This document shows, one piece after another, positions 45,625-54,639 of a stretch of 64,000 nucleotides of DNA. The notes beneath the pieces were generated by a model. The model made no database searches. It was not told the origin of the DNA and worked only from the letters and a program-made list of their open reading frames with translations. How positions within the stretch are numbered: the stretch's first letter is position 1; every line of letters starts with the position of its first letter. Origin of the DNA: Mycolicibacterium porcinum (GTDB lineage Bacteria; Actinomycetota; Actinomycetes; Mycobacteriales; Mycobacteriaceae); NCBI GenBank assembly GCA_002086835.1, contig MVIG01000002.1:372001-436000 (forward strand), written 5' to 3'. The position numbers were made by a program, and so were the translations under genes.

Positions 45625-47445
45625 GTGGCTGTGGCCTCGTCGCTGCGCCTGGTGTGGCGCAGCCTGGGCATGCTGCGTGCGGTCCGGGGTGTGCTGGTTC
45701 TGCTGTTGGTGGTCGGGGTGATCGCCTCGGCATTGCCTTACTTCACGGTGGCCGCCTTCGGGCCGATGGTCCAGGTCATCTCCGAGGCCGGGAACAACGG
45801 AAACCTCAGCGGCGTATGGGATTTGACTGGCCCGCTGGTGGCCCGCCAGGACGGCCTACTGCACTCCCTGGCCGGGCCGGTGCCGTTCGCCGTGCTGTTG
45901 ACGGTCTGGGCGTCCTCGCTGGTGCTGACCCAGCTCATGTACTTCGTCAACGCCTGGATCGGCGCCTGGGTCGAGCGGGTGCTGGTGGTCGATATCCGCC
46001 AGCGCGTCCACGACCACCTACAGTCGTTGTCCCTGGATTTCTTCCTGGGTTCGCGCAGCGGCGAGCTCATGCACCGGGTGATGACGGAATCCACTGCTGT
46101 GCAACGGCTTTTGACCGACTGTCTGCTGCCGCCGTTGATCGACGCGGTGGTGCTGGTGGTGGTGATCAGCTACCTACTGGCGATCTCGTGGCAGATGACG
46201 GTGGCCGCGCTGGTGCTCACCCCGCTGGCGCTGCTCACCCTCCGATTCGCCGGCCGCCACGTGCAGGCGGTGATGACGCGGGTGCGAAACGCCGAGCGGG
46301 CGATGGCCACCGAGGTGGAGCAGACGATCAGCGGGATCGCCGAGATCCAGACGTTCAATGCGCAACCGGTCCGCAGCAAGCGATTCCATACGGTCTCGGA
46401 GGAAGCTGCGAAGGGATCGGCGGCCTCGGTGGTCTGGATGCAGGCCACCGTCAACGGCTCGCAGATCTTCGTCGCGCTGAGCACCGTGGTCGTGCTCCTG
46501 GTCGGGGTCGGGCTCAGCGGGCACTTCGGGCTGACATTCGCCGGCCTCCTGGTATTCGCGGGTGTGGTTCCGGTGATGTTCAGTGCCGCGCAACGGGTTC
46601 TCGGTGCCTACACCACCTACCAGTCGCTGACGCCGAACGTGACGTCCACCTACGAACTGCTCGACACCCGGCCGTCGGTGCGGGAAGCCGTCGACGCCAT
46701 CGCGCTGGGAGAGGTGCACGGCAACCTGGTGTTCGAGGATGTGACGTTCGGGTATGTGCCCGGCGAGAACGTGCTCGACGGCTTGTCTTTCACCGTCTCC
46801 GAGGGGGAGACGGTGGGCCTGGTCGGCGGGATCGGGTCGGGCAAGTCGACGGTGTTCAACCTGCTGCTGCGGTTCCGGGATCCGCAACGCGGGCGGATCC
46901 TGTTGGACGGCAACGACATCTCGACCGTCACCCTTTCGTCGTTGCGCGATCAGGTGTCCAAGCTCGCCCAGTTCCCGTTCTTCACCAAGGACACCATCCG
47001 GGAGAACATTCGGCTGGCCCGGCCCGACGCCACCGACGCCGACATCGAAGCAGCCTGCACCGAGGCGCACATCCATTCCGTCATCACGACGAAGATGCAC
47101 GACGGCTACGACACCGTGGTGGACGTGCAGGTGCCCTCCGGTGGGCAGAAGCGGCTGATCGCCCTGGCGCGCTGCCTGCTGCGCCGGCCCGAGGTGCTAC
47201 TGCTCGACGAGCCGACGGAGAACCTGGACGCCGACCAGCGGGCGCGAATGATCAGAGTGATCCGCGATTACGCCAAAGACCGCACCTGCCTGGTGGTCAG
47301 CCACGATCTGGATTTCATTGCCGCGGTGGCGGACCGGATCCTGGTGCTCGAGGATGGGCACATCACCCAGAGCGGCGATCACCAGGCGCTGATGGCCCAG
47401 GGCGGGCTCTACAAGCGACTGCACGAGGTGCAGAACGGGCCCTAG
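45625..47445 (+). CDS. ABC-type multidrug/lipid exporter (fused TMD-NBD)
   Basis: A 606-residue half-transporter with a six-helix exporter domain (residues 1-320) and a C-terminal ATPase: Walker A GGIGSGKST, signature PSGGQKRLIALARC, Walker B LLLDEPTENLD, H-loop VVSHD. The signature has Pro in place of the usual Leu in LSGGQ. It probably works as a homodimer. GTG at 45625 sits 5 bases after AAGGGGG; GTG at 45619 is an alternative. The substrate is unknown. Confidence 0.9.
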   Translation: MAVASSLRLVWRSLGMLRAVRGVLVLLLVVGVIASALPYFTVAAFGPMVQVISEAGNNGNLSGVWDLTGPLVARQDGLLHSLAGPVPFAVLLTVWASSLVLTQLMYFVNAWIGAWVERVLVVDIRQRVHDHLQSLSLDFFLGSRSGELMHRVMTESTAVQRLLTDCLLPPLIDAVVLVVVISYLLAISWQMTVAALVLTPLALLTLRFAGRHVQAVMTRVRNAERAMATEVEQTISGIAEIQTFNAQPVRSKRFHTVSEEAAKGSAASVVWMQATVNGSQIFVALSTVVVLLVGVGLSGHFGLTFAGLLVFAGVVPVMFSAAQRVLGAYTTYQSLTPNVTSTYELLDTRPSVREAVDAIALGEVHGNLVFEDVTFGYVPGENVLDGLSFTVSEGETVGLVGGIGSGKSTVFNLLLRFRDPQRGRILLDGNDISTVTLSSLRDQVSKLAQFPFFTKDTIRENIRLARPDATDADIEAACTEAHIHSVITTKMHDGYDTVVDVQVPSGGQKRLIALARCLLRRPEVLLLDEPTENLDADQRARMIRVIRDYAKDRTCLVVSHDLDFIAAVADRILVLEDGHITQSGDHQALMAQGGLYKRLHEVQNGP

Positions 47446-47456
47446 TCGTCCTCGGT

Positions 47457-47610
47457 TAAGCGTTGTATTTCAGGCATAACTGCTTGACTGCTCGATGCTG
47501 TACATGCCATGGTGGTTATGCCTCATTTTTCAAGCATAGGGGTGGATATGGCTGTCCCACGTCGCACGAGACCGTCGATGGACGTCCCTATGCCTGAAAT
47601 TGCACGCATA
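47457..47610. promoter_or_regulatory. three HipB-type operator repeats
   Basis: The pattern TATGC-N12-GCATA occurs at 47517-47538 and 47589-47610, and with one mismatch (TAAGC) at 47457-47478. The two perfect sites flank or lie within the first codons of hipB. Multiple spaced palindromes of this kind are the known mode of HipB autorepression, although the E. coli site has a different sequence. Confidence 0.75.
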
Positions 47611-47799
47611 GGGAGGCTCTTCGCTGAGCGCCGTGTCACGCTGCGCCTCACGCAGCAAGCCGTCGCTGACTTGGCCGGTGTGTCCCGCTCCAGTATTCAG
47701 TCGCTGGAGCGGGGAAGCGGTTCGATCAAGTTCGGTTCGGTCCTCGAGATCGCCGAGGTTTTGGGTCTGCACTTCAAGGTCAGTGAGGCGGCCGAATGA
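47548..47799 (+). CDS. hipB: HipB-like antitoxin (XRE family)
   Basis: An 83-residue DNA-binding antitoxin with an XRE helix-turn-helix (LTQQAVADLAGVSRSSIQSLERG). ATG at 47548 is preferred since AGGGG lies 5 bases upstream; starts at 47509 or 47518 would cover an operator, and ATGs at 47578 and 47590 are possible shorter starts. Its stop overlaps the hipA ATG by four bases. It should bind HipA and repress the operon through the repeats at 47457-47610. Confidence 0.88.
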   Translation: MAVPRRTRPSMDVPMPEIARIGRLFAERRVTLRLTQQAVADLAGVSRSSIQSLERGSGSIKFGSVLEIAEVLGLHFKVSEAAE

Positions 47800-49019
47800 C
47801 TCCTGAAGCTCACGATCTCCGCGAGGTCGTCGAAGCTGATATTTACCTCGGCGATGACCGCGTTGCACATCTTGTTCGGCAGGTAGGTGACCAGATCAGC
47901 TTCGATTACGTCGCTGAGGGCCCTGCCGTCGGCGCGCTTCGGGACAAGTCGGTCTCGTGGTCGTTACTGCGGTCTCGCGATTACCCCGTCGTCACCACGG
48001 GCGGTGCCGTTCCTGCGTTCTTCGCGGGCCTGTTGCCGGAAGGGGTGCGACTGGGCGTCGTGACCACATCGACCAAGACTTCCGCTGACGATCACTTGAC
48101 GCTGCTGCTGGCGATCGGAGCGGACACCATCGGCAACGTCCGCGTATTTCCAGCCGGGGCTGACCCGGTGCAGCCGGCTGCGATGTTCGATCCTGAGCAG
48201 GACACAGACTTCCGCTTGGTCTTCGAAAAGCTAACTGGTTCGGTTTCTGCCGACCCGGTGGGTCTGGCGGGAGTTCAGCCGAAGGTCAGTGCCGGAATGG
48301 TCTCGGCGCCGACGCAAACGCGTTCGGGGCCGGCGATACTCAAACTCAACCCAGTGGAGTACCCGTTGCTCGTCGAGAACGAGCACTTCTTCATGACCAT
48401 GGCTGCGGTATGCGGATTGCGAACTGCCGCAACGTCACTGCTGCACGATGCCGAAGGCCGCAGCGCCCTGCTCGTCACCAGATTCGACCGCGCGGGTGCG
48501 ACGCGCATTGCGCAGGAGGACGCATGCCAGGTGGCGGGCGTCTATCCCGCCTCGAAGTACCGCATCACCACCGAGGCTGCCATCACAGGCCTCGCCGAGG
48601 CGTGCGCGCGCGGCGGCGGCTCGAAGGTGGCCGCGACCGCCGAGCTGCTCAAGACCGTCGTATTCTCCTGGCTTATCGGAAACGGTGATCTGCACGGAAA
48701 GAGCTTGTCGATCTATGACCTCGACGGGGTGTGGCAGCCAACGCCCGCATACGACCTCTTGTGCACTCAACCCTATGCAGACTGGCGAGACCCTATGGCG
48801 CTCAACCTTTTCGGCCGAGCCAACCGGCTCTCTCGGGCCAACTTCGTCGATGCCGGCGAGCGCCTCGGTATCAGGGCACGTGCGACGACGAGAATGATCG
48901 ATGAACTTGTCGACGCTGCCTATGACTGGCCGGACCGATGTGGACAGATCGGTTTCGGCGACCGGCAGACAGAGCTTCTGGCCGACATGCTGCGGACGAG
49001 ACTGGGCAGCTTGAAATAG
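47796..49019 (+). CDS. hipA: HipA-like serine/threonine kinase toxin
   Basis: A 407-residue HipA-family kinase. The N-terminal domain contains GLLPEGVR at 78-85, the P-loop-like segment is GVQPKVS at 159-165, the catalytic loop is NGDLHGKS at 296-303 (Asp298) and the metal Asp is in AYDLL (Asp320). HipA of E. coli phosphorylates GltX and causes persistence; the target here is unknown. All key residues are present, so it is probably active and kept in check by HipB. Confidence 0.9.
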   Translation: MTPEAHDLREVVEADIYLGDDRVAHLVRQVGDQISFDYVAEGPAVGALRDKSVSWSLLRSRDYPVVTTGGAVPAFFAGLLPEGVRLGVVTTSTKTSADDHLTLLLAIGADTIGNVRVFPAGADPVQPAAMFDPEQDTDFRLVFEKLTGSVSADPVGLAGVQPKVSAGMVSAPTQTRSGPAILKLNPVEYPLLVENEHFFMTMAAVCGLRTAATSLLHDAEGRSALLVTRFDRAGATRIAQEDACQVAGVYPASKYRITTEAAITGLAEACARGGGSKVAATAELLKTVVFSWLIGNGDLHGKSLSIYDLDGVWQPTPAYDLLCTQPYADWRDPMALNLFGRANRLSRANFVDAGERLGIRARATTRMIDELVDAAYDWPDRCGQIGFGDRQTELLADMLRTRLGSLK

Positions 49020-49146
49020 GGCTGGTCCTGGCTGTGTCCGTGCTCTCCCTATGCGCCACAACGCCATTCATATTCATTAGACATGCTCTACGTCTAGGAT
49101 TCAAGCCACATGCTGGCAGTAATCCTCGGCGTAAGTGCTTCCAGCC

Positions 49147-49764
49147 TTAGTCCTCCTCGGATTCGGGCTCGGGCTCGGCGTCCGGCACGTCGAGCCTGCG
49201 CGCGAACATCAGCACGAGGTCGTGAATCGGCGCCTCCCGGAGCCCGCCCCACTCCGGGCCCACTGCGAAGTCAGCGTCGGTCGCGACAAAGCGGTAGCCC
49301 GGCAGGTCGCGCTGCGGGGCGAACGGAAACTTCATGTGCCACAGGCGGTCTGCGACGGCGACGGCTGCGTCTGTGGGCATCGTCCGCTCGATCCCGAGCG
49401 GGATGCAGATGTCCTGGGTGTGGATCAGGATGTCGAGCAGCGGGTCGACTTCCTTGGTCAGGGGCGGGCGCTTCCGCGACCCTGCCATGGCGCGGATCCG
49501 CGCGGTGATGGCTGCGGGCTCGGCCGGATCTTCCAGCGCGGCCCGGCGGACCACGGCGTCGAACCGGAATCCCGATTTGATCGCCGCGGGCAGCATTTCG
49601 CCGATGCCCGCGTGGGACTGGGTGATGTGGATGGCGACCTCGCGCACGGTCCAGCCCGCGCACAGTGAGGGCGTCGACCACTGCTCGGGCTGGAGAGTGT
49701 CGAGCAGGTCGGCGAGCGCTCCACGCTGCTCATCGACGTTGCGCCAGATCGTGTCGGAGTCCAC
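49147..49764 (-). CDS. mycothiol-dependent maleylpyruvate isomerase-family protein (DinB fold)
   Basis: A 205-residue DinB/MDMPI-type four-helix protein. Likely metal His residues lie in VREVAIHITQSHAG (residues 41-54) and ILIHTQD near residue 115. The family uses mycothiol, the actinobacterial thiol, for isomerisation or detoxification. The start is GTG. The C-terminus is acidic. Confidence 0.82.
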   Translation of the reverse strand: MDSDTIWRNVDEQRGALADLLDTLQPEQWSTPSLCAGWTVREVAIHITQSHAGIGEMLPAAIKSGFRFDAVVRRAALEDPAEPAAITARIRAMAGSRKRPPLTKEVDPLLDILIHTQDICIPLGIERTMPTDAAVAVADRLWHMKFPFAPQRDLPGYRFVATDADFAVGPEWGGLREAPIHDLVLMFARRLDVPDAEPEPESEED

Positions 49765-49820
49765 GGCCCGCTCCTATCGTCAGGGTTCTCTGATCAAAAT
49801 AGTCGGGCGTGCAAACAGCA

Positions 49821-49851
49821 CTCTGGCCCAGCACCAGGTGCTGGGCCAGAG
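49821..49851. terminator. perfect 14-bp hairpin terminator downstream of the arylsulfatase
   Basis: CTCTGGCCCAGCAC (49821-49834) and its perfect complement (49838-49851) flank a 3-base loop. A run of 11 C (49855-49865) separates it from the arylsulfatase stop; on the transcript this is a G11 run. Confidence 0.85.
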
Positions 49852-49869
49852 CGTCCCCCCCCCCCGGGC

Positions 49870-52389
49870 TCAGTCGGTCGCGAACGCGGCCTGCGCCTCC
49901 TTGTCGAGGTCGATGTACTTCTCCTCGCTCACGTCCACCGCCACGCCCTTGATGGTGCCGCCGGTGAACCGGCCCGGATTCTGGTACAGCTCCGACACGT
50001 TGTCGCCGCTGTCGAACCCGACGCACAACCCGTCCCCGGCCAGGGTGAACTTGCCGATCTGGGCCCGCATCGGTCCCTTGGCCGCCTCTTTGCCGTCAAC
50101 GTAAAGGATTGTGGTTCCCAGGGATTCACCGTGGTCGCCCTTCTTCTCCCAGATGAACTCCATGCCCAGCGCGTGCTTGCCCTCGGGCAGCGGGCCGGAG
50201 GCGAACACCTGCTCGGGCTTGATGCCCAAGAAGTTGTAGACGTAGTGCAGCTTGTTGTCCTTGATGAACAGGGCATGCCCGCCGAAGCGCGATCCATGCG
50301 CAAACAACACGCCCTGGGCATCCTTGGTCATATCGACATCGGCGATGATCTTGTAGGACCGGCCGCGAATGTTGACCGCCACGCCCTCGGGCACCGGCGC
50401 GGTGTCCGGGTAGTAGAGGTAGCGGGTGCGGGGCGGTTCGAACTGGGGCCGCTCGATGGTGATCATCTCGACGGCGGTGCGGTCATCGAGGGGCAGGACG
50501 TAGTTGTTCTTGGCCTCCTCGTTCCACGCGTCGATCAGCTCCTTGAGTTTCTCCGGATTCTGATCGGCGACGTTCTTGGCCTCGGAGCGATCCTCGTCGA
50601 CGTGGAAGAGCTCCCACTTGTCCTGATCGAAATGGCCCTTGCCGCTGATCGGCGCGTGCAGCGCTGACGCTTTCCAGCCGTCCTGCCAGATCCCGCGGGT
50701 GCCCAGCATCGCGTAGTACTGCCGCTTCTTGGTGGTGGGCGCATCGGCACCGTCGAAGCTGTACCGCATCGACACTCCGTTGATCGGGTATTGCTTGATG
50801 CCGCGATACTCCTCGGGCATCTCGATGCCCGCGACGTCGAGAATGGTCGGGACGACGTCGGTCACGTGATGGTACTGATGGCGCACCTCGCCCTTGGCCT
50901 TGATGCCCTTGGGCCAGTGGATCACCATCGGGTCGCAGGTGCCGCCCGAGAACTGCGAATACCGTTTGAACATCTGGAATGGGGTCGAGAACGCCACCGC
51001 CCAGCCCGTCGGGTAGTGGTTGTAGGTATCGGGAGTGCCGAGCTTGTCGAGCATTTTCATGTTCTCGGCCAGGTCATCGGGGTAGCCGTTGAAGAATTTG
51101 TTCTCGTTGACCGAACCGTTCGGCGACCCTTCACCCGATGCGCCGTTGTCGGCGCAGTAGAAGAGGACGGTGTTGTCCAGCTGCCCGGTCTGCTCCAAGT
51201 AGTCGACGACCCGCCCGACCTGAGCATCGGTGTACTCGGAGAAACCGGCGAACACCTCAGCCATGCGGGAGAACAACTTCTTCTCGTCCGGGCTCAGCGA
51301 GTCCCACGGCCGTACCGCGTCAGCTTCCAACGCGACGTCTTCGGGCAGCGGATTAATCGGGGTCAGCTCAGTGCCCTTGGGCATGATGCCCTTGTCGATC
51401 ATCCGCTTGAGCACCCACTCGCGGTAGGCCTCGTAGCCGTCGTCGAACTTGCCCTTGTATTTCGCGGAGTACTCCTCCGGGCTGTGGTGAGGTGCGTGGT
51501 TCGCGCCGGGGCAGAACCACATGTACCAGGGCTTGGAAGGGTTGCTGGACCGCTGGTCCCGCAGCATTCGGATCGCTTGATCGGCAAGGTCTTTCGACAG
51601 GTGATAACCCTGCTCGGGAGGATACGGTTGGTCGATGAACCGGTTGTCCTCGGACAGGTCGGGGTACCACTGGTTGGTTTCGCCGCCGAGGAAGCCGTAG
51701 AACCGGTCGAAGCCCTTCTGCAGCGGCCACTCCGATTTGCTGCCGCCGCTGGAGACGTCCTCTTCGGGGACGTTGTGGTCCTTGCCCACCCAGAAGGTGC
51801 TGTAGCCGTTGTCCTGCAACACTTGTCCCACCGTCGCGCATTGCGCGGGCAGGCGCGCGGCCGCGCCCGGGAAGCCGTCGGACCCCTCGGTGATGCTGGC
51901 GAACCGGTTCACGTGGTGATTGCGGCCGGTCAACATGCAGGAGCGGGTCGGCGAGCACAGTGCTGTGGTGTGCCACTGCGAATAGGTGAGGCCGTTGTCG
52001 GCCAGCTTTTGCAGCGTCGGCATGTTGATCCGGCCGCCGTACGGCGACCACGAGGCCATACCGGTGTCGTCGAACAGCACCACCAGAACGTTCGGCGCAC
52101 CCTCCGGGGCGTGCTTGAGCTCGAAGGGCTTCCAGTCCGGCTTCGAATCCCGAACGTCGAGTTCGATCTTTCCGTCGAAGCCCTCGTTGATGCCCGTGCC
52201 ATAGTCGGGCGGACCTGCGTGTCCGCCGGCGCCCGGCGTACTGCCGGTCTTGTCGGCGTCATTGCAGGACGCCAGTGCACCCACGGCGGCCGCGCCTACT
52301 CCGGCGGCTGCGATGCCCCCCAGCATCGAACGCCGCGACAGCTTGCCGCGTTTCTCGGTTTCGGTGATGTCATCGTTGCTCGATTCCAT
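49870..52389 (-). CDS. Tat-exported lipoprotein arylsulfatase
   Basis: An 839-residue sulfatase. The N-terminus has a twin-arginine motif (LSRRSMLGG, Arg19-Arg20) and a lipobox ending at Cys42 (ALASC), so it is a Tat-exported lipoprotein. The formylglycine signature is CSPTR (Cys145), with metal Asp residues in LFDDTG at 106-111. The C-terminal ~200 residues look like a lectin/LamG-like strand domain. It would release sulfate from environmental esters outside the membrane. An inverted repeat overlaps the start codon and a MarR gene lies upstream. Confidence 0.93.
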   Translation of the reverse strand: MESSNDDITETEKRGKLSRRSMLGGIAAAGVGAAAVGALASCNDADKTGSTPGAGGHAGPPDYGTGINEGFDGKIELDVRDSKPDWKPFELKHAPEGAPNVLVVLFDDTGMASWSPYGGRINMPTLQKLADNGLTYSQWHTTALCSPTRSCMLTGRNHHVNRFASITEGSDGFPGAAARLPAQCATVGQVLQDNGYSTFWVGKDHNVPEEDVSSGGSKSEWPLQKGFDRFYGFLGGETNQWYPDLSEDNRFIDQPYPPEQGYHLSKDLADQAIRMLRDQRSSNPSKPWYMWFCPGANHAPHHSPEEYSAKYKGKFDDGYEAYREWVLKRMIDKGIMPKGTELTPINPLPEDVALEADAVRPWDSLSPDEKKLFSRMAEVFAGFSEYTDAQVGRVVDYLEQTGQLDNTVLFYCADNGASGEGSPNGSVNENKFFNGYPDDLAENMKMLDKLGTPDTYNHYPTGWAVAFSTPFQMFKRYSQFSGGTCDPMVIHWPKGIKAKGEVRHQYHHVTDVVPTILDVAGIEMPEEYRGIKQYPINGVSMRYSFDGADAPTTKKRQYYAMLGTRGIWQDGWKASALHAPISGKGHFDQDKWELFHVDEDRSEAKNVADQNPEKLKELIDAWNEEAKNNYVLPLDDRTAVEMITIERPQFEPPRTRYLYYPDTAPVPEGVAVNIRGRSYKIIADVDMTKDAQGVLFAHGSRFGGHALFIKDNKLHYVYNFLGIKPEQVFASGPLPEGKHALGMEFIWEKKGDHGESLGTTILYVDGKEAAKGPMRAQIGKFTLAGDGLCVGFDSGDNVSELYQNPGRFTGGTIKGVAVDVSEEKYIDLDKEAQAAFATD

Positions 52390-52420
52390 GCGGGCAACCC
52401 TAAGCACGGTTTGCCCGCAT
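52388..52420. promoter_or_regulatory. inverted repeat overlapping the arylsulfatase start codon
   Basis: ATGCGGGCAA and TTGCCCGCAT are perfect 10-bp arms around 13 bases. On the coding strand the last two bases of the second arm are AT of the start ATG. It could be a repressor operator (for the MarR protein) or a hairpin that hides the start codon. Confidence 0.65.
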
Positions 52421-52505
52421 TGTCCGGATAAATCACCACAGATTCGATAACAGTCGATAGACGTTGTGGCCCAAGGCATCTCCCGGATGCGATGCCGATC
52501 TGTCA

Positions 52506-52524
52506 ATCACCCATTTCGGGTGAT
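52506..52524. terminator. small hairpin after the MarR gene
   Basis: ATCACCC-ATTTC-GGGTGAT forms 7-bp perfect arms beginning 3 bases after the MarR stop. It may end the MarR transcript ahead of the arylsulfatase gene. Confidence 0.55.
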
Positions 52525-52526
52525 GT

Positions 52527-53012
52527 CTACAGTGGAATCGGGCGATTCAGGTCGTCGCCGTCATCGTCGACGAGTAGCTCGTGAAAACTCCGCAAAGCCG
52601 ACGCGCACGCCGCGCGCTCCGCCGGGTCGAGGCGGTCGAGCACTCGGCTCAGCTCTCGGCGGCGCCGGGTGGTGACCTGGCGAACCAGTTTGCGTCCGCG
52701 GTCGGTCAGTGACAGCGTGACGACGCTGCGGTTGGTGGGATCGGATCCGCGGACCAGATGACCAGATGCATCCAACCGATCGGCCAACCGTGTCACCGTC
52801 GAACCCACCACGCCGAGCGCCTGGGCGCACTCCGTCGAGGTCGACTTCCCGCGCTCCTGCAGGACGAGCAACAGCCGGAATTGCGGGAGCGAAAGCTCCA
52901 GCTGTTCAACACTGCGAAGCGCCACGCCCACCAGATCTCGGGTTGCCACTTCGAATGTCGACAGTTCGTCGACCGGAGTTCGGGTCATGTCTCGCTGCGA
53001 CGCGCTGCCCAT
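52527..53012 (-). CDS. MarR family transcriptional regulator
   Basis: A 161-residue winged-helix regulator (STECAQALGVVGSTVTRLADRLDASG with wing GSDPTNRSVVTLSLT). It lies 137 bases upstream of the arylsulfatase gene on the same strand and is the obvious candidate for its control. The ligand is unknown. Confidence 0.87.
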   Translation of the reverse strand: MGSASQRDMTRTPVDELSTFEVATRDLVGVALRSVEQLELSLPQFRLLLVLQERGKSTSTECAQALGVVGSTVTRLADRLDASGHLVRGSDPTNRSVVTLSLTDRGRKLVRQVTTRRRRELSRVLDRLDPAERAACASALRSFHELLVDDDGDDLNRPIPL

Positions 53013-53234
53013 TCAGCGAGTATCCCACGCGAACGGGTTCCGTGGCGGGGAGTCGTTGCCTTGGCACCGAATATCCGTGCGGAGTGCAGTTTCCCGTCGA
53101 TTGTGGATACATCTGTGAGCAAAAAGCCCGCATTTCAAGGTGATTCGGAATACCTGTCGGTTGCCAGGTTTGGGCGACAGCATCTTCAGCACATTCTCGG
53201 GGAACGCTCAGGTACCACGCACATACTGACTGCC

Positions 53235-53897
53235 GTGCGCCTGAAGTCGTGGCCGGCGGTGGTGTGGCGATATGTTCGCAGCGCCCCACTGACATATGCG
53301 TGGTTGGCAGTTCTGCTCGTCACAACGATCATCCAGCGTCAGACACACGGGCGGGAGCTGCACGACCTTCTGGTTCAGAGCTCGACCAACATCCACCATC
53401 TGGGGACCGACCCGCTGTACGTGTTGGTCACCAGCCTGTTCTGGATCGACGGCAGGTTCTGGACCCCGTACCTGGTGTTGTTCAGCCTCATTCTGGCTCC
53501 CGCCGAACGCTGGCTCGGTCAAATACGCTGGCTGGCAGTGGGTTTGATCGCCCATGTGCTGGCGACCTACATCAGCGAGGGCCTGCTGTACCTGGCCATC
53601 CATGACCACGTCGCGCCCGAGCGGCTCGTCCATGTCCGCGACGTCGGGGTGAGTTACTTCCTCGCCGGGGTGGGCGCCGTGCTGGCGTACCGGATCGCGC
53701 GGCCGTGGCGTTGGCTCTATCTGGGCGTGGCGTTCGCGTACTTCGGTGTCGCGTTGGTCAACAATATCAACTTCACCGCGATCGGCCATGTGTCCGCGCT
53801 GCTGATCGGGTTGTGCTGTTATCCGCTTGTGCGGCGGCGGGTTGGGCGCGTTGGGTCTGCGCCCGCTTCGGCGTCGATTTCTACCGCAGGTTCGTAG
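53235..53897 (+). CDS. rhomboid-like membrane protein
   Basis: A 220-residue protein with about six transmembrane helices. A Ser in GVSYFLAGVG and a late His in AIGHVSALLIG resemble, in a loose form, the Ser-His pair of rhomboid intramembrane proteases; the canonical GxSG is not exact, so activity is uncertain. GTG at 53235 is chosen as the start of the conserved part; an in-frame GTG at 53115 would add 40 residues without clear homology. Confidence 0.7.
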   Translation: MRLKSWPAVVWRYVRSAPLTYAWLAVLLVTTIIQRQTHGRELHDLLVQSSTNIHHLGTDPLYVLVTSLFWIDGRFWTPYLVLFSLILAPAERWLGQIRWLAVGLIAHVLATYISEGLLYLAIHDHVAPERLVHVRDVGVSYFLAGVGAVLAYRIARPWRWLYLGVAFAYFGVALVNNINFTAIGHVSALLIGLCCYPLVRRRVGRVGSAPASASISTAGS

Positions 53898-53955
53898 CCA
53901 CGGCCGATCGACAGCCCGGGCGTCGAAACCGGCGCGCCACCGATCCGCCTTACTG

Positions 53956-54639
53956 TCATGGCTGGGACAACAGTGCCACCACCGCGTCGGTCAACGTCGC
54001 GCGGGCTATCTCGAGGTCCGAGGTGAATCCAACCTGACGCTCGTTGCTGAGGCCCCGGATCGCGGCCGGAAGCAGGCACCGCACCCGGTACAGCTGGTCC
54101 GGGTCGAGATCGAGCCCGTCCATCAGGTAGTCGAAGCCTTGAATCCAATCGAGTTCGCGGGCTGCGAAAGCCGCTGCCGTCTGGGGGTATTCGGCGGCGA
54201 TATCGGAGCGTCGCGCCGGCAGCGAGGTGCGCAGTGCCGTCAGCGCCCGCCCCTCGGTGGTGTCCAGGTAATTCCACACCGAGTCGATGGCTGCCGTCAC
54301 CCGCTCATGCAAGGTGCCGCTGCGCGTCACGGAATCATTGGATGACCAACTGCGGGAATGGATCTCGGTGATCACTGCGACCCACAAGCCGTCCAGGTCG
54401 CCGAACTGATGCTGCACCGTACCCCAGGTCACGCCCGCATCCTTGGCGATGCGGTTCGCCGACACCGGCTCGCCACAGCTGCCAGCCAGGCAGCGGATGG
54501 CGACGTCGAGCAGACGCGCACGGGTCTCCAGCCCGCGCTTGTTCAGCTTGGTGCCCGCGGCCGAGGTGACCGCGGAGGGAACCGCCGCCTGCCACTGCTC
54601 CTGAGCACGGGCGGCCTGCGGGGATTCACGGGCGCTCAG
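53956..54639 (-). CDS. TetR family transcriptional regulator (start unclear)
   Basis: A TetR regulator of about 200-227 residues. The HTH is in SANRIAKDAGVTWGTVQHQFGD. It runs directly on from the F420-oxidoreductase gene on the same strand. No ATG, GTG or TTG lies in frame between the HTH and the upstream stop; the CTG at 54639, overlapping the oxidoreductase stop, would allow translational coupling. Either a CTG start is used or the 5' end has suffered an indel. Confidence 0.75.
   Translation of the reverse strand: MSARESPQAARAQEQWQAAVPSAVTSAAGTKLNKRGLETRARLLDVAIRCLAGSCGEPVSANRIAKDAGVTWGTVQHQFGDLDGLWVAVITEIHSRSWSSNDSVTRSGTLHERVTAAIDSVWNYLDTTEGRALTALRTSLPARRSDIAAEYPQTAAAFAARELDWIQGFDYLMDGLDLDPDQLYRVRCLLPAAIRGLSNERQVGFTSDLEIARATLTDAVVALLSQP

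Noticed and set aside
50791-52431. A 546-codon open frame antisense to the arylsulfatase
   Set aside because: It mirrors a certain coding gene with catalytic motifs and shows no motif of its own.
53115-53234. Extended N-terminus of the rhomboid-like protein from GTG 53115
   Set aside because: The added 40 residues lack hydrophobic or family character and no ribosome site favours that start.
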